Assembly: GCF_003268775.1 (NCBI RefSeq)
Contig: NZ_QLSU01000020.1
Coordinates: 95,489-159,488, forward strand
Source of the DNA: Paraburkholderia unamae
GTDB taxonomy: Bacteria; Pseudomonadota; Gammaproteobacteria; Burkholderiales; Burkholderiaceae
Length of the DNA: 64,000 nt
Reading direction: 5' to 3'
Both the position numbers and the translations under genes were made by a program. Shown here one piece after another: positions 8,551 through 17,348 of the stretch. Under the pieces are notes generated by a model. It had not been told where the DNA came from and ran no database searches. It saw nothing but the letters and a program-made list of their open reading frames with translations. Positions within the stretch are counted from its first letter, which is position 1. Each line of letters opens with the position of its first letter.

Positions 8551-9570
8551 TCAGGGCCCCGCCGCCGGGCTCGCGTCGTGCATGTCGCTCATGTCGCTCA
8601 CCTCGGTCATGCCGCACGCGCGCTCGATGCGCAGCGCCGCTTCGAGCAAGAGCGGCGCGACCGTGCGCTCGATCCAGTCGTCGGCGAGACGGCGGCTCAC
8701 GATCGTGCAGTTCAGCGCGATACGCTCCTCGTCGGGCGGCTGGCGCACCGGCACCGCGATGGCGTGGATGTCGCGGATCCAGTCGCCGCGGCTCAGCGTG
8801 AAGCCGCGCCCGGCGAAGGCGGCGCAGTCGGCTTCCCAGAGCGGCAGGTCGGCGGCGTAGCGCTCGGGGTCGTTCAGGCGCAGCCGGTTCAGCACGGCCT
8901 GGCGCTCCTTCGCGCTCTCGCCGATCAGCAGCGCACGCCCGATCGAGGTGGCGAGCAGCGGCCGCGTGCTGCCGATGTCGGGCTGCGCGCTGTTGTCGCG
9001 TCCCGGCCGGCAGGTATCGACATAAACCACGTTGAGCCGGTCGCGCATGCCGAGATTCACGGAGCAGCGCGTTTCGCGTGCGAGCTTCTCCATGTAGGGC
9101 CGCGCGATCTGGCGGATCTGCATGGCGGCGAGCATCGGATAGCCGAGCGTGAGCACGCCCGCGCCAAGCCGGTAGCGCTGGTACTTCTCGCTGCGGTTCA
9201 GGTAGCCGAGCAGCGTCAGCGTGTAGGTGAGCCGCGAGATGGTGGCCTTGGGCAGCCCGGTGCGGTCGGCCAGTTCGCGGTTGCCGAGCATCGGCTCGGC
9301 TGGCGTGAACGCGCGCAGGACCTGCAAGCCGCGCGCGAGGTTGATGGCGAACTGGCGGTCGGTCGAATCGGCGTCGGGCGGCGCGGGCAAAAGCGGCTCG
9401 CCGATGCGCCCGGCGCGCGCCCGCTCCACGCCTTGCGTGGCGTCGGCGGCATCGGTTGCCCCGCGCCGCGCCGCGCCAGTACGCGCGGCGCTTTTCCCGG
9501 TGACGGATGAAGTGGGCGTTTGCATCTGCGTGGCTGGGCGTCGAGGCCTTTTGGGAATGGACGAACTCAT
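8551..9570 (-). CDS. IclR-family regulator of the acyl-CoA locus
   Basis: A 339-residue protein from ATG 9570 (MSSSIPKRPRR), chosen over the ATG 13 codons upstream because it starts the usual basic tail. The N-terminal 70 residues are basic and disordered; a winged helix-turn-helix follows (ARGLQVLRAF...NRELADRTGLPKATISRLTYTL) and then the IclR effector domain (about 160-335, with RDRLNVVYVDTCR and ALLIGE). It heads the operon with acyl-CoA dehydrogenase, flavoprotein and carrier and is divergent from the CoA transferase gene. An imperfect palindrome in the 132-bp divergent region recurs upstream of the second operon of this locus. Confidence 0.85.
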   Translation of the reverse strand: MSSSIPKRPRRPATQMQTPTSSVTGKSAARTGAARRGATDAADATQGVERARAGRIGEPLLPAPPDADSTDRQFAINLARGLQVLRAFTPAEPMLGNRELADRTGLPKATISRLTYTLTLLGYLNRSEKYQRYRLGAGVLTLGYPMLAAMQIRQIARPYMEKLARETRCSVNLGMRDRLNVVYVDTCRPGRDNSAQPDIGSTRPLLATSIGRALLIGESAKERQAVLNRLRLNDPERYAADLPLWEADCAAFAGRGFTLSRGDWIRDIHAIAVPVRQPPDEERIALNCTIVSRRLADDWIERTVAPLLLEAALRIERACGMTEVSDMSDMHDASPAAGP

Positions 9571-9612
9571 GGTCGATAAACGCCTTTGGGTGGTCAAGAA
9601 AATCAGCATAGT

Positions 9613-9629
9613 GTTTCGCTCTGCGGTAC
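9613..9629. promoter_or_regulatory. Putative IclR operator (copy 1)
   Basis: Imperfect palindrome GTTTCGC-TCT-GCGGTAC in the divergent region between the IclR gene and the CoA transferase gene. Including the preceding T, the 13-mer TGTTTCGCTCTGC recurs exactly at 13387-13399, upstream of the reductase/dehydrogenase operon; over the 17-bp element the two copies agree at 14 positions. The half-site symmetry and 17-bp size suit IclR-family operators. Assignment to this regulator is inferred from position. Confidence 0.5.
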
Positions 9630-9702
9630 GCCAGTTGAGCCTGGACGCCGCTCTCGCCTACTGTTGCTGGCAGACAAACTTCTTCTGGCACGAGGAGACA
9701 CG

Positions 9703-10926
9703 ATGGTCACGCCCCCCCTCACCGACACTCCGCCGGCCGGCCCGCTCGCGGGCGTGCGCATTCTCGACCTGTCCACCGTGGTGGCCGGCCCGTTCGGCGC
9801 GACGCTATGCGCCGATCTCGGCGCCGAGGTGACGAAGATCGAGTTGCCCGACGGCAGCGACGCGCTGCGCAAGCTGCAACCCGTGAAGGACGATCTTTCG
9901 CTCTACTGGAAGGTGACGAACCGCGGCAAGCGCGGCATCACGCTCGACGTGCGCAAGGCCGAGGGCCGCGCACTGCTGCTGCGGCTCGCGGCGCAGGCCG
10001 ACGTGCTCGTCGAGAACTTTCGCGCGGGCAAGCTGGAGGAATGGGGGCTCGATTTCGACACGCTGCACGCGGTGAATCCGCGCCTCGTCGTGCTGCGGCT
10101 CACGGGTTTCGGGCAGACCGGCCCGTACCGCCAGCGCGGCGGCTTCGCGCGCATCTTCGAGGCGATGAGCGGCCTCACGCAGCTCACCGGCGAGCCGAAC
10201 GGCGCGCCGCTGCACATGAACTTTCCGATGGGCGACACGGTGGCGGGCCTGTTCGCCGCGTTCTCGATCGCGGCCGAGATGGTGCGCATGCGCTCGGACC
10301 CGGATGCGCGCGGCGTGGAGATCGATCTTTCGGCAACCGAAGCGCTCTTTCGCATGCTGGAGCCGCTCGCGGTGGAGCGCGAACAGCTCGGGCTCGTGCG
10401 CGGCCATCACGGCAACCGCGCGACCTACACCGCACCGTCGAACATGTATCGCAGCGCCGACGGCGTGATGTTCTCGCTCGTCGCCTCGTCGCAACCGATC
10501 TTCCGGCGGCTGTGCGCGGCGCTCGAACACAACGACGTGCCCGACGACCCGCGTTTCGCCGACAACGTGAACCGCGTGGCCAACGCGCAGGCGCTCGACG
10601 CGCTGCTCGAAAGCGCCTTCGCCGCGCTGCCGTTCGCGCGGCTCACCGCGCGCCTCACCGAAGCCGGCGTGCCGCACACGAAGATCTACACGATCGACGA
10701 CATCGCCGCCGATCCGCATTTCATCGCGCGCGAAACGATCATCCGCCTGCCCGATCCCGACCTGGGCTCGGTGCCCGCGCCCTGCGTGGTGCCGCGCGTG
10801 AAGGGACGGCCCGCCGCCGTGCCGCGCAGCGGGCCCGCGCTCGGTGAGCATAACGAGGTGGTGTACGGCGCGCTGGGGCTGGGCGAGCAGGCGCTCGAAC
10901 AACTGCGGCGCGATAAGGTGATTTGA
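9703..10926 (+). CDS. CaiB/BaiF-type CoA transferase (class III)
   Basis: A 407-residue class III CoA transferase. ATG 9703 has GAGGAG nine bases upstream. The start reads GPLAGVRILDLSTVVAGPFG, the usual family opening, and D178 in PMGDTVAGLF is in the position of the catalytic aspartate that forms the acyl anhydride. These enzymes move CoA between a thioester (often succinyl-CoA) and an organic acid, so it is the likely activation step feeding the two acyl-CoA dehydrogenases. Divergent from the IclR operon and convergent with the second dehydrogenase. Confidence 0.85.
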   Translation: MVTPPLTDTPPAGPLAGVRILDLSTVVAGPFGATLCADLGAEVTKIELPDGSDALRKLQPVKDDLSLYWKVTNRGKRGITLDVRKAEGRALLLRLAAQADVLVENFRAGKLEEWGLDFDTLHAVNPRLVVLRLTGFGQTGPYRQRGGFARIFEAMSGLTQLTGEPNGAPLHMNFPMGDTVAGLFAAFSIAAEMVRMRSDPDARGVEIDLSATEALFRMLEPLAVEREQLGLVRGHHGNRATYTAPSNMYRSADGVMFSLVASSQPIFRRLCAALEHNDVPDDPRFADNVNRVANAQALDALLESAFAALPFARLTARLTEAGVPHTKIYTIDDIAADPHFIARETIIRLPDPDLGSVPAPCVVPRVKGRPAAVPRSGPALGEHNEVVYGALGLGEQALEQLRRDKVI

Positions 10927-10957
10927 GCGTGAATTGAGGGCGAACTGAAGGTGAACC

Positions 10958-10982
10958 GCGCGCCGCGAATAAAGCGGCGCGC
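10958..10982. terminator. Hairpin between convergent genes
   Basis: Perfect 9-bp GC-only stem (GCGCGCCGC / GCGGCGCGC) with loop GAATAAA, 31 bp after the CoA transferase stop and 24 bp after the stop of the convergent dehydrogenase. There is no good U-tract on either strand, so it is terminator-like rather than a textbook intrinsic terminator. Confidence 0.4.
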
Positions 10983-11006
10983 AGCTTTCGTCAGAGGTTC
11001 ATTCGC

Positions 11007-12248
11007 TTAGTAGTCCGTGGTGAGCTTGCCGGGCGCGAGGCATGGATGCCGCTCGATCGACGCCTCGCCTGCCCGTCTCACGGCGTCGCGCCCGATCACC
11101 GTGCGATGCACTTCGCTCGACCCCTCGCCGATCTGGTTGAGCTTCGCATCGCGGAAGAAGCGCTCCAGCGGAAACGCCTTCAGATACCCGCGCCCGCCCG
11201 TAAGTTGCAAGGCGTCGGTGCACACCTTCATGCCGAGGTCGGTGGCGTGCATCTTGGCCATCGAAGCCTGCACGGCCGCATCGGCGTCGCCGCGATCGTA
11301 GCTCGCCGCTGCGGCATCCACGAGCGCGCGCGAAGCTTCGATCTGCGTGATGGCGTCGGCGAGCATCCACTGCACGCCCTGATGCGCGCCGAGCGCCTTG
11401 CCGAACACGTCGCGCTCGCAGCAATAGGCCGCGGCGATCTCCACGGCGCCCATCGCGCGGCCAAGGGCCATCGAGGCGTGGCCAAGGCGCGCGCGCACCA
11501 GCGCATCCTGCGCGAGCGCGAAGCCCTCGCCTTCGGCGCCCAGACGCCAGCGCGCGTCCACCGCCACGCGATCGAACGCCAGTTCCGCGATCGGCACACC
11601 GAACCAGCCGAGCTTGTCCACGGCCGGCCCCGCCGTGAGGCCAGGCGCGTCGCGTGAAATGAGCAGCGCGACGAAGGGATCGTCCTCGCTTGCGCTCGCC
11701 CCTTCGTCCACGCAGCGCGCGACGACCACGTACCAGTCGGCGACATTCGCGCGCGTGATGAACTTCTTGCGCCCGCTCACGCGATAGCCCTCGCGCGTGC
11801 GCTCGGCGCGCGTCGCAAGCGCGCGCACGTCGGACCCGGCGCCCGGCTCCGTCAACGCGAACGCCGCTTGAATGCGGCCTTCGCAAAGCGCGGGCAAAAG
11901 CTGATCCTGCACGGCGTCGGATGCGCCCGCAACGATCGCGCGGCACGACAAGTCCGCGCCCGTCACGAGCGAAGCCGCCGCGCTGCATACGCGGCCCAGC
12001 TCCTCGATCAGACGGATGCGCAAACGCTGACGCGCCTCGCTGCCGCCGAAGCGGCGCGGAAACGCCGTCGCGATGATCCGATGCTCGACGAGCAGCGCAA
12101 ACGTGTCGGCGGCAAACACGTCCTCGCGCGCCACGGCTTGTGCATTCGGGCCGATCGTCTCGCGGCATAGGCTGCGCGTGGTCTCGAGCAAGGCGAGTTC
12201 GTCCGCTTCCAGGGCGTGCAGGAAGCGCTCGCTGAAGAGGCGAGTCAT
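11007..12248 (-). CDS. Acyl-CoA dehydrogenase (second copy of the locus)
   Basis: A 413-residue protein beginning MTRLFSERFLHALE at ATG 12248; the frame is open further upstream but that stretch overlaps the reductase gene and is not family sequence. Middle FAD region FALTEPGAGSDVR, C-terminal GEGSSEVHRTVIGRDAV with E375 where the base usually sits. It is more divergent from the first dehydrogenase than simple duplication would give and probably acts on a different acyl-CoA of the same pathway. Located 26 bp downstream of the YhdH-like reductase, same strand, forming a two-gene operon. Confidence 0.85.
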   Translation of the reverse strand: MTRLFSERFLHALEADELALLETTRSLCRETIGPNAQAVAREDVFAADTFALLVEHRIIATAFPRRFGGSEARQRLRIRLIEELGRVCSAAASLVTGADLSCRAIVAGASDAVQDQLLPALCEGRIQAAFALTEPGAGSDVRALATRAERTREGYRVSGRKKFITRANVADWYVVVARCVDEGASASEDDPFVALLISRDAPGLTAGPAVDKLGWFGVPIAELAFDRVAVDARWRLGAEGEGFALAQDALVRARLGHASMALGRAMGAVEIAAAYCCERDVFGKALGAHQGVQWMLADAITQIEASRALVDAAAASYDRGDADAAVQASMAKMHATDLGMKVCTDALQLTGGRGYLKAFPLERFFRDAKLNQIGEGSSEVHRTVIGRDAVRRAGEASIERHPCLAPGKLTTDY

Positions 12249-12274
12249 CGGGTTGTCTCCTTGGGTTCGGCATT

Positions 12275-13309
12275 TCAGTCGAAACGGATCACCGCGCGGC
12301 CGCGCGTTTGTCCGCGCACTTGACGCTCGCAGTGTTCGGGCACGTCTTCCAGACGAATCGTGGTGGCAAAGCGTTCGAGCCCGCGCGGACGCCAGACGCC
12401 TGCCATGCGCGCCCACACCTCGCGGCGCAGCGGCATCGGCGGGTTGGCGTTGATGCCGAGCAGTTGCACGCCGCGCAGAATAAAGGGCAGCACGCTGCCG
12501 TCGAAGGTATTGCCGCCCGCATTGCCGAACGCGGCAATCGGCGCGCCCTCGCGCATGGTCGAGGCGAGCCACGCGAGCGTCTCGCCGCCCACCGAGTCAA
12601 GCGCACCGGCCCAACGCGCGGAGCGCAGCGGCTTGCCTGGCGGCTCGATCGCGCTGCGCGGCAACACCGTCGCAGCGCCGATGGCTTGCAGCCACGCAGC
12701 GGCGTCGGCTTTTCCCGTGATGGCGACGACCTCGTAACCCGCCGCAGCGAGCATGGCGATGCCGAGGCTCGCCACGCCGCCCGTCGCGCCCGTCACGACA
12801 ACGGGGCCCGCGCCCGGCGTAAGCCCGTTGTGCTCCATGCGGTGGAGTGCGAGCGCGGCCGTAAAGCCGGCCACGCCCAGCGTGGCGGCGCAGAAGAAAT
12901 CGAGCCCGTCGGGCAGCGGCATGACCCAGTCGGCGCTCGCGCGCACGCGGCTCGCGAAGCCGCCGTCATGCTCGACGCCGATGCCGAAACCGTGCACGGC
13001 GACGGCGTCGCCGGGACGGAAGCGCACATCTGCGGAACGCTCCACGGTGCCGTACGCCTCGATGCCCGCGATGCACGGCAAGCGCCGCATGATCGGCGCG
13101 CGCCCGGTTACGGCGAGCGCGTCCTTGTAGTTGACGGCGCTGTGAACGGTGCGGATCACGACTTCGCCGGGACCTGGCGCAGCGTCCGCATCGTGGGGGA
13201 GATCGACGAGAACGCCACCTACACGCGCCTGCGCGCGCTCGTTGGCGTTGTCATTGGCGTCGTCAGCTTCGAGCTTGTCTACGCGAATCGCGCGCAAGGG
13301 GGATGTCAC
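12275..13309 (-). CDS. MDR-type NADPH oxidoreductase (YhdH/acrylyl-CoA reductase-like)
   Basis: I place the start at the GTG at 13309 (VTSPLRAIRV) because GGAGG lies seven bases upstream; the alternative ATG at 13345 would add 12 residues over that ribosome site. The 344-residue product has the N-terminal GroES-like fold with NYKDALAVTG (the quinone-oxidoreductase signature), GIEAYGTVE and, in the nucleotide domain, VVTGATGGVASLGIAMLAAAGY. No catalytic or structural zinc cysteines are visible, as in the YhdH/acuI branch that reduces acryloyl-CoA to propionyl-CoA. First gene of the operon with the second acyl-CoA dehydrogenase. An IclR-type operator lies 79 bp upstream. Confidence 0.8.
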   Translation of the reverse strand: MTSPLRAIRVDKLEADDANDNANERAQARVGGVLVDLPHDADAAPGPGEVVIRTVHSAVNYKDALAVTGRAPIMRRLPCIAGIEAYGTVERSADVRFRPGDAVAVHGFGIGVEHDGGFASRVRASADWVMPLPDGLDFFCAATLGVAGFTAALALHRMEHNGLTPGAGPVVVTGATGGVASLGIAMLAAAGYEVVAITGKADAAAWLQAIGAATVLPRSAIEPPGKPLRSARWAGALDSVGGETLAWLASTMREGAPIAAFGNAGGNTFDGSVLPFILRGVQLLGINANPPMPLRREVWARMAGVWRPRGLERFATTIRLEDVPEHCERQVRGQTRGRAVIRFD

Positions 13310-13387
13310 GGCCTCGCCTCCGGCAATTGAATATTTGCCGGCCATGTTCGCACAGGCCTTTACGGCCTCGAACAGAATGCCGCGATT

Positions 13388-13404
13388 GTTTCGCTCTGCA
13401 AAAC
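13388..13404. promoter_or_regulatory. Putative IclR operator (copy 2)
   Basis: GTTTCGC-TCT-GCAAAAC, a palindrome with one mismatch in 7-bp arms, upstream of the reductase/dehydrogenase operon and between it and the stop of the channel gene. It shares the 13-mer TGTTTCGCTCTGC (13387-13399) and the whole 17-bp architecture with the site at 9613-9629. Confidence 0.5.
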
Positions 13405-13430
13405 GGGAGGGCGAAGGTCCGGCCGCGCGC

Positions 13431-15941
13431 TCAGCCGCGTCCGCCTGCGGTGGGAATCTGTGGTGGCGCGCCTTCGGGTCCGGCGGTCGGCGGCGGCGCA
13501 GGCCGCGGCTCGTGAGAGGCGTCGCCGCTCGCGCGCGCCTGGCCATGCGCCGCTTGCGGCCCATGGGTTGCATCGTGCCGCGCCGCGACGTCGCCGCTGT
13601 GCGACGACATGTGCACCTGCATCTGCGGCACCGGCATGTCGATACCGGCTTCGTCCATGTGGCGCTTCAGGCGTGCGTTGAACGCGCGCGCCACGCTCCA
13701 TTGCTGCAACGGCCGCGTCTTGATCTGCCCTTTCACGACCATCCAGTTCGGGTCGAACCGGTCGAGCCCCCACACCTCCACGGGCCCAAGTATCTCGCGG
13801 CGGTAACGGAAGTCGGCCACCAGCTCCGCGCCCGTCTCGCGAATCATGCGCGTGACCGTGTCGAGATCGACCGAAAACGGCACGCGCACCTCGAACACGG
13901 CGAACGCGAAATCGCGCGACAGGTTCTTCACGATCTTGATCTGCGAAAACGGGATCGCGTGAATGGCGCCCTGCCCGTCGCGCAGCCGCACGGTGCGGAT
14001 CGACAGGTGCTCCACGGTGCCCGCGTGGCCGTTGTCGATGTCGATCCAGTCGCCCACCGAAATGGTCTCCTCGATGATGATGAAGAGGCCCGTGATGAGG
14101 TCGGCCACGAGCGACTGCGCGCCAAAGCCGATAGCCAGGCCGATCACGCCCGCGCCCGCGAGCAGCGGCGTCACGTTGATGCCGAGATTCGCGGCGGTGA
14201 CGATGCCCGTGATGGTGAGAATCGTCACGAGCACCGCATTGCGCACGAGCGGCAGCATGGTGCGCGCCCGCGTGCTGGGCGCGCGGCCCTTGGTGCGCGG
14301 GCCGCTCGGATTGAGCGCTTCGAGTATCGCCGTGTCGAGCACGATCCACACGAGCCACGCGAGAAACACGGTGGTGACGATCGCGAAGATGGCGTGGGCG
14401 ATGCCGCGCGCGGCCACGTTCGCTTCGATGATGGCCGCGAGCGAAATGTCCCACAGGCGCGCGCACGACTCGAAATACGCGAACCAGATGAACACCACGA
14501 GCAGCGTGCCCGCGAAGCGCAGCAGCCGCCGCAGATACGGCGAGCGCCGCCGCACGCGCGCGGGGTCCGGACGCGTGATGCGCAGCACGACCGCCGAAAG
14601 GAAGAACGCGAGCACGAGCAGGAGCGCGGAGACCACGGAAATCTGCAACACGTCGTCGCGGCTGCCGATGCCGCCAAACGTCGCGACGATCGAAGCGACG
14701 GCGAGCAGCAGCATGGGCAGTTGCCAGAGCGAGGCGAGCACGTCGAAGACTTCGGTGAGCGCCTTGTGGCCTTGGCGCAGCGTATAGCTGCGGTTGCGGA
14801 TAAGGTGCGCGACCGGCCGCCGGAACCCGACGGCGAACACGACCGTGAGCACGGCGGCCGCCATGTTCGCGGCCGTGCTCACCAGCGCGGCCAGGTTCAC
14901 GCCCAGTTGGTGCGCGACCTCGAAGTTGGTCGCCGCGTCGCCGAGCGCGGCCAGCACGCCGATGGCGAATAGCAGCCGCCGCGAGCGCACGATCAGCACG
15001 TGCACGGCCACCCGGCGGTGCCCCGAGCCGAACAGCGAAAACATGATGAGACAGATCGACGAGAACACCGCGCCCGCGACGATCGCATAGGCGATCACGA
15101 GCGCCAGCGTGCGCCCGAGCGCCTCGGGCATCGAGCGCTCGACCACGAGCGCGCCGACGAACGCCACGATCCAGGGCGCCGCGCGATGCACGACGAAGAT
15201 GAGCAGGTCGGTGGTGCGCGGATTGGGCCGCAGTCCCGTTTCGACATCGAAGCGCCTGAGCAGGCGCCGCTCGAGCCAGCGCAGCGCCGCCGCGCATGCG
15301 CCCCAGCCCGCCAGCATGGCGATCAGGTCGAATACGATGCGGCCGACGCTTTCCCCTTCACCGCCCGAGGCAATCATGTAAAGCTCGTTGCCGGCCGCGC
15401 TGAAGCGCCCCGCCCAGTAGTGAAGAGGGCTGCGGCCGCGGCGCGCGTCCGCTTCGATCGAGGCAAGGCCCGAGGCGATCGCGCCGAGCAGCCCCGACGT
15501 CCCCGCCACGCCCGATGCGGGCGCGGGCGCGACGTTCTGCGAGGCGCTGCGCAGTTTCTTGAGCTGGTTGAGAAGCGCGGTGCGCTGGCGCTCGTTGTCG
15601 AGCGTCGCGATCACGCTGTCGAGCGAGCGCGTGAACTCGGCCTGGCTTGCCGGCGACGGCGCCGATGCCGCTTCGGCCGCCGACGCACCCGAGGCCGTCG
15701 CCGGCGCACCAGTAATGATGCTCTTGAGCACCGGCAGCACGGGCGCCGTGGCGCCCTGCGCGGCGGCCGTCATCGGCGCGCCCAGCCCCGCCGCGAGCCA
15801 TGCGAGGAGCATGAGCGCGCGCACGAAAAGGGGCAGAAGGCGCGCCGGCGCGGCGCGGGAAACACGTGCACGATCCGCCGGCTCGCCGCGCATGCACGGC
15901 GGCCCGGCGCCCGCGCCATCGCGTCCGATGCTGGGATTCAT
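13431..15941 (-). CDS. Large MscS-family mechanosensitive channel
   Basis: An 836-residue protein: a signal-like hydrophobic segment (about 37-60), a periplasmic helical stretch with coiled-coil-like NERQRTALLNQLKKLRSA (about 110-130), a run of transmembrane helices (about 200-560), then the MscS pore/beta domain (GAGVIGLAIGFGAQSLVADLITG, FIIIEETISVGDWI) and the C-terminal alpha/beta vestibule. The Gly/Ala-rich pore helix followed by VGDWIDI is diagnostic of MscS. Length and many N-terminal helices place it with the YbiO-like large channels that relieve hypo-osmotic stress. The last 50 residues are Pro/Ala/Gly rich. Monocistronic by spacing. Confidence 0.85.
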   Translation of the reverse strand: MNPSIGRDGAGAGPPCMRGEPADRARVSRAAPARLLPLFVRALMLLAWLAAGLGAPMTAAAQGATAPVLPVLKSIITGAPATASGASAAEAASAPSPASQAEFTRSLDSVIATLDNERQRTALLNQLKKLRSASQNVAPAPASGVAGTSGLLGAIASGLASIEADARRGRSPLHYWAGRFSAAGNELYMIASGGEGESVGRIVFDLIAMLAGWGACAAALRWLERRLLRRFDVETGLRPNPRTTDLLIFVVHRAAPWIVAFVGALVVERSMPEALGRTLALVIAYAIVAGAVFSSICLIMFSLFGSGHRRVAVHVLIVRSRRLLFAIGVLAALGDAATNFEVAHQLGVNLAALVSTAANMAAAVLTVVFAVGFRRPVAHLIRNRSYTLRQGHKALTEVFDVLASLWQLPMLLLAVASIVATFGGIGSRDDVLQISVVSALLLVLAFFLSAVVLRITRPDPARVRRRSPYLRRLLRFAGTLLVVFIWFAYFESCARLWDISLAAIIEANVAARGIAHAIFAIVTTVFLAWLVWIVLDTAILEALNPSGPRTKGRAPSTRARTMLPLVRNAVLVTILTITGIVTAANLGINVTPLLAGAGVIGLAIGFGAQSLVADLITGLFIIIEETISVGDWIDIDNGHAGTVEHLSIRTVRLRDGQGAIHAIPFSQIKIVKNLSRDFAFAVFEVRVPFSVDLDTVTRMIRETGAELVADFRYRREILGPVEVWGLDRFDPNWMVVKGQIKTRPLQQWSVARAFNARLKRHMDEAGIDMPVPQMQVHMSSHSGDVAARHDATHGPQAAHGQARASGDASHEPRPAPPPTAGPEGAPPQIPTAGGRG

Positions 15942-16097
15942 GGCGGAGGGGCTAAAACAGGACGTTCCAGTTTAGCCGCACTCCGCCCGGGCACGCCTCG
16001 CGCGTGCGTAACAGTTTGTCAGCGGTCGTGTTGGCGCGTGAACGTGTCCCTCGACGGGCCGCCCATGAATCCGCCCGACCAACGCTTCACTAGCGCC

Positions 16098-16742
16098 TCA
16101 GTAAGCCACGGTGGCGATCTGGCGAATGAAGCGGCCCTGCTCCAGTTCGTCCACGAAGGCGATCGCGTAGTCCTCGGCCGAAATGCGGCTTTCGCCCTTC
16201 GCGTCGGCGATCAGCGTGGCCGCGCCGGTGCGGAACGCGCCCGTGCGCTCGCCGGGGGCGATGATCGCGGCCGGCGCGAAGAAGGTCCAGTCGATGTCGG
16301 CCACAGTGCGGTAGTAGCCGAACGCGTCGCGGTGCGCGAGGGCGATCGGCTTGTAGGCGTCGGGGAAGCCTTCCGTGTCGACGAGTTGCTTGCCAGGCGC
16401 CACTTCGAGCGAACCCGCGCCGCCCACCACCACGAGGCGCTTGAGGCCCGCCGCGCGCACGCCTTCCACGAGCGCGCGGCTCGCGATCAGCAGGTCGGCG
16501 AGCTTGTCCTTCGGCGGCGCGTAGGCGCTCGCGACCACGTCGTGGCCCTGCACCGCAGCGCCAATGCTCGCGGCGTCGAGCAAATCGGCCTTCGCCGCGT
16601 GAACGTTGGGCGCAGCCGCCACACGCTCGGGCTGGCGCACCAGCGCGCTCACCTGGTGACCGCGCCGTGCGGCTTCGGCCGCAATGCGCGAACCGACCAT
16701 ACCCGTTGCGCCAAAGAGGGCGATTTTCAGCGTCTTGCTCAT
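16098..16742 (-). CDS. NAD(P)-binding oxidoreductase (atypical SDR, YwnB-like)
   Basis: A 214-residue Rossmann protein from ATG 16742 (MSKTLKIALFGATGMVGSRIAAEA). GATGMVG is the NAD(P)-binding motif of the atypical short-chain dehydrogenase/NmrA group; there is no YxxxK catalytic pair, so it may be a redox sensor or flavin/quinone reductase. In Bacillus the homologous pair ywnB-ywnA consists of this type of protein and an Rrf2 regulator, and here the Rrf2 gene lies 107 bp upstream on the same strand. A perfect palindrome (16768-16788) sits directly before the start, so it is probably repressed by the Rrf2 protein. Confidence 0.8.
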   Translation of the reverse strand: MSKTLKIALFGATGMVGSRIAAEAARRGHQVSALVRQPERVAAAPNVHAAKADLLDAASIGAAVQGHDVVASAYAPPKDKLADLLIASRALVEGVRAAGLKRLVVVGGAGSLEVAPGKQLVDTEGFPDAYKPIALAHRDAFGYYRTVADIDWTFFAPAAIIAPGERTGAFRTGAATLIADAKGESRISAEDYAIAFVDELEQGRFIRQIATVAY

Positions 16743-16767
16743 GGACTGACTCCTGTCTTCCGTGTTT

Positions 16768-16788
16768 ATGTAACCAACTAAGTTACAT
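16768..16788. promoter_or_regulatory. Rrf2-type operator upstream of the oxidoreductase
   Basis: Perfect inverted repeat with 7-bp arms ATGTAAC and GTTACAT around a 7-bp centre, 25 bp before the oxidoreductase start. The inner 19 bp match the element at 17349-17367 at 14 positions (TGTAACCA at one end, TTACA at the other, same spacing). Confidence 0.65.
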
Positions 16789-16848
16789 TTAAGGGGCGAA
16801 AAAACGGGGCGATGCCCCGCTGTTGAATCTTCCGATGGCGCGCGCCGC

Positions 16849-17304
16849 TCATGCACGCCGCGCCCGCGCGCGCTCCAGCTTGCGCTCGCTGCGCGTCATG
16901 TCGTCGACCACGTCGGCGAGCGTGCGCGTGGCGAGCGACGCCTCCATCGCGCGCTGTGCGTCGTCGATCACCCCGCGCAGCGTCTGCTGGATATGCCGCC
17001 CGACCATGCAGGCCGGGTTCGGCTCCTCGCGGTGCATGGCGAACAACTGCGCGTCGTCCACCGCCCGATAGGCATCGAGCAGCGTGATCGCCTGCGGTTC
17101 GCGCGCCAGCAGCGCCCCGCCGCCCGCGCCGAGTTGCGATGTGGTCAGGCCCGCATTGGCAAGCATCGACAGCAAACGGCGGATGAGCGCGGGATTCGTG
17201 TTCACGCTGCCCGCGATGATCTCCGACGACAGCGGCACGCCCTCGCGCTGCGCCAGCAGCGCGAGCACGTGAACCGCGAATGCGAAACGGCTGCTCGTAT
17301 TCAC
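16849..17304 (-). CDS. Rrf2-family transcriptional regulator (YwnA-like)
   Basis: A 151-residue protein with the Rrf2 winged helix (SSRFAFAVHVLALLAQREGVPLSSEIIAGSVNTNPALIRRLLSMLANAGL) and dimerisation helix. Only one cysteine (in NPACMVG) is present; the three-Cys Fe-S cluster set of IscR/NsrR is missing, so it is of the cluster-less, single-thiol type that could sense disulphide or electrophile stress. The C-terminus is highly basic (RKLERARARRA). It is followed by the NAD(P)-binding protein on the same strand, and both genes have similar palindromes in front, which points to repression of both. Confidence 0.85.
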   Translation of the reverse strand: MNTSSRFAFAVHVLALLAQREGVPLSSEIIAGSVNTNPALIRRLLSMLANAGLTTSQLGAGGGALLAREPQAITLLDAYRAVDDAQLFAMHREEPNPACMVGRHIQQTLRGVIDDAQRAMEASLATRTLADVVDDMTRSERKLERARARRA

Positions 17305-17348
17305 GACGAACCTGCCACGTTCGAGCGGCGCACCAGCGCGCCAAAAAG

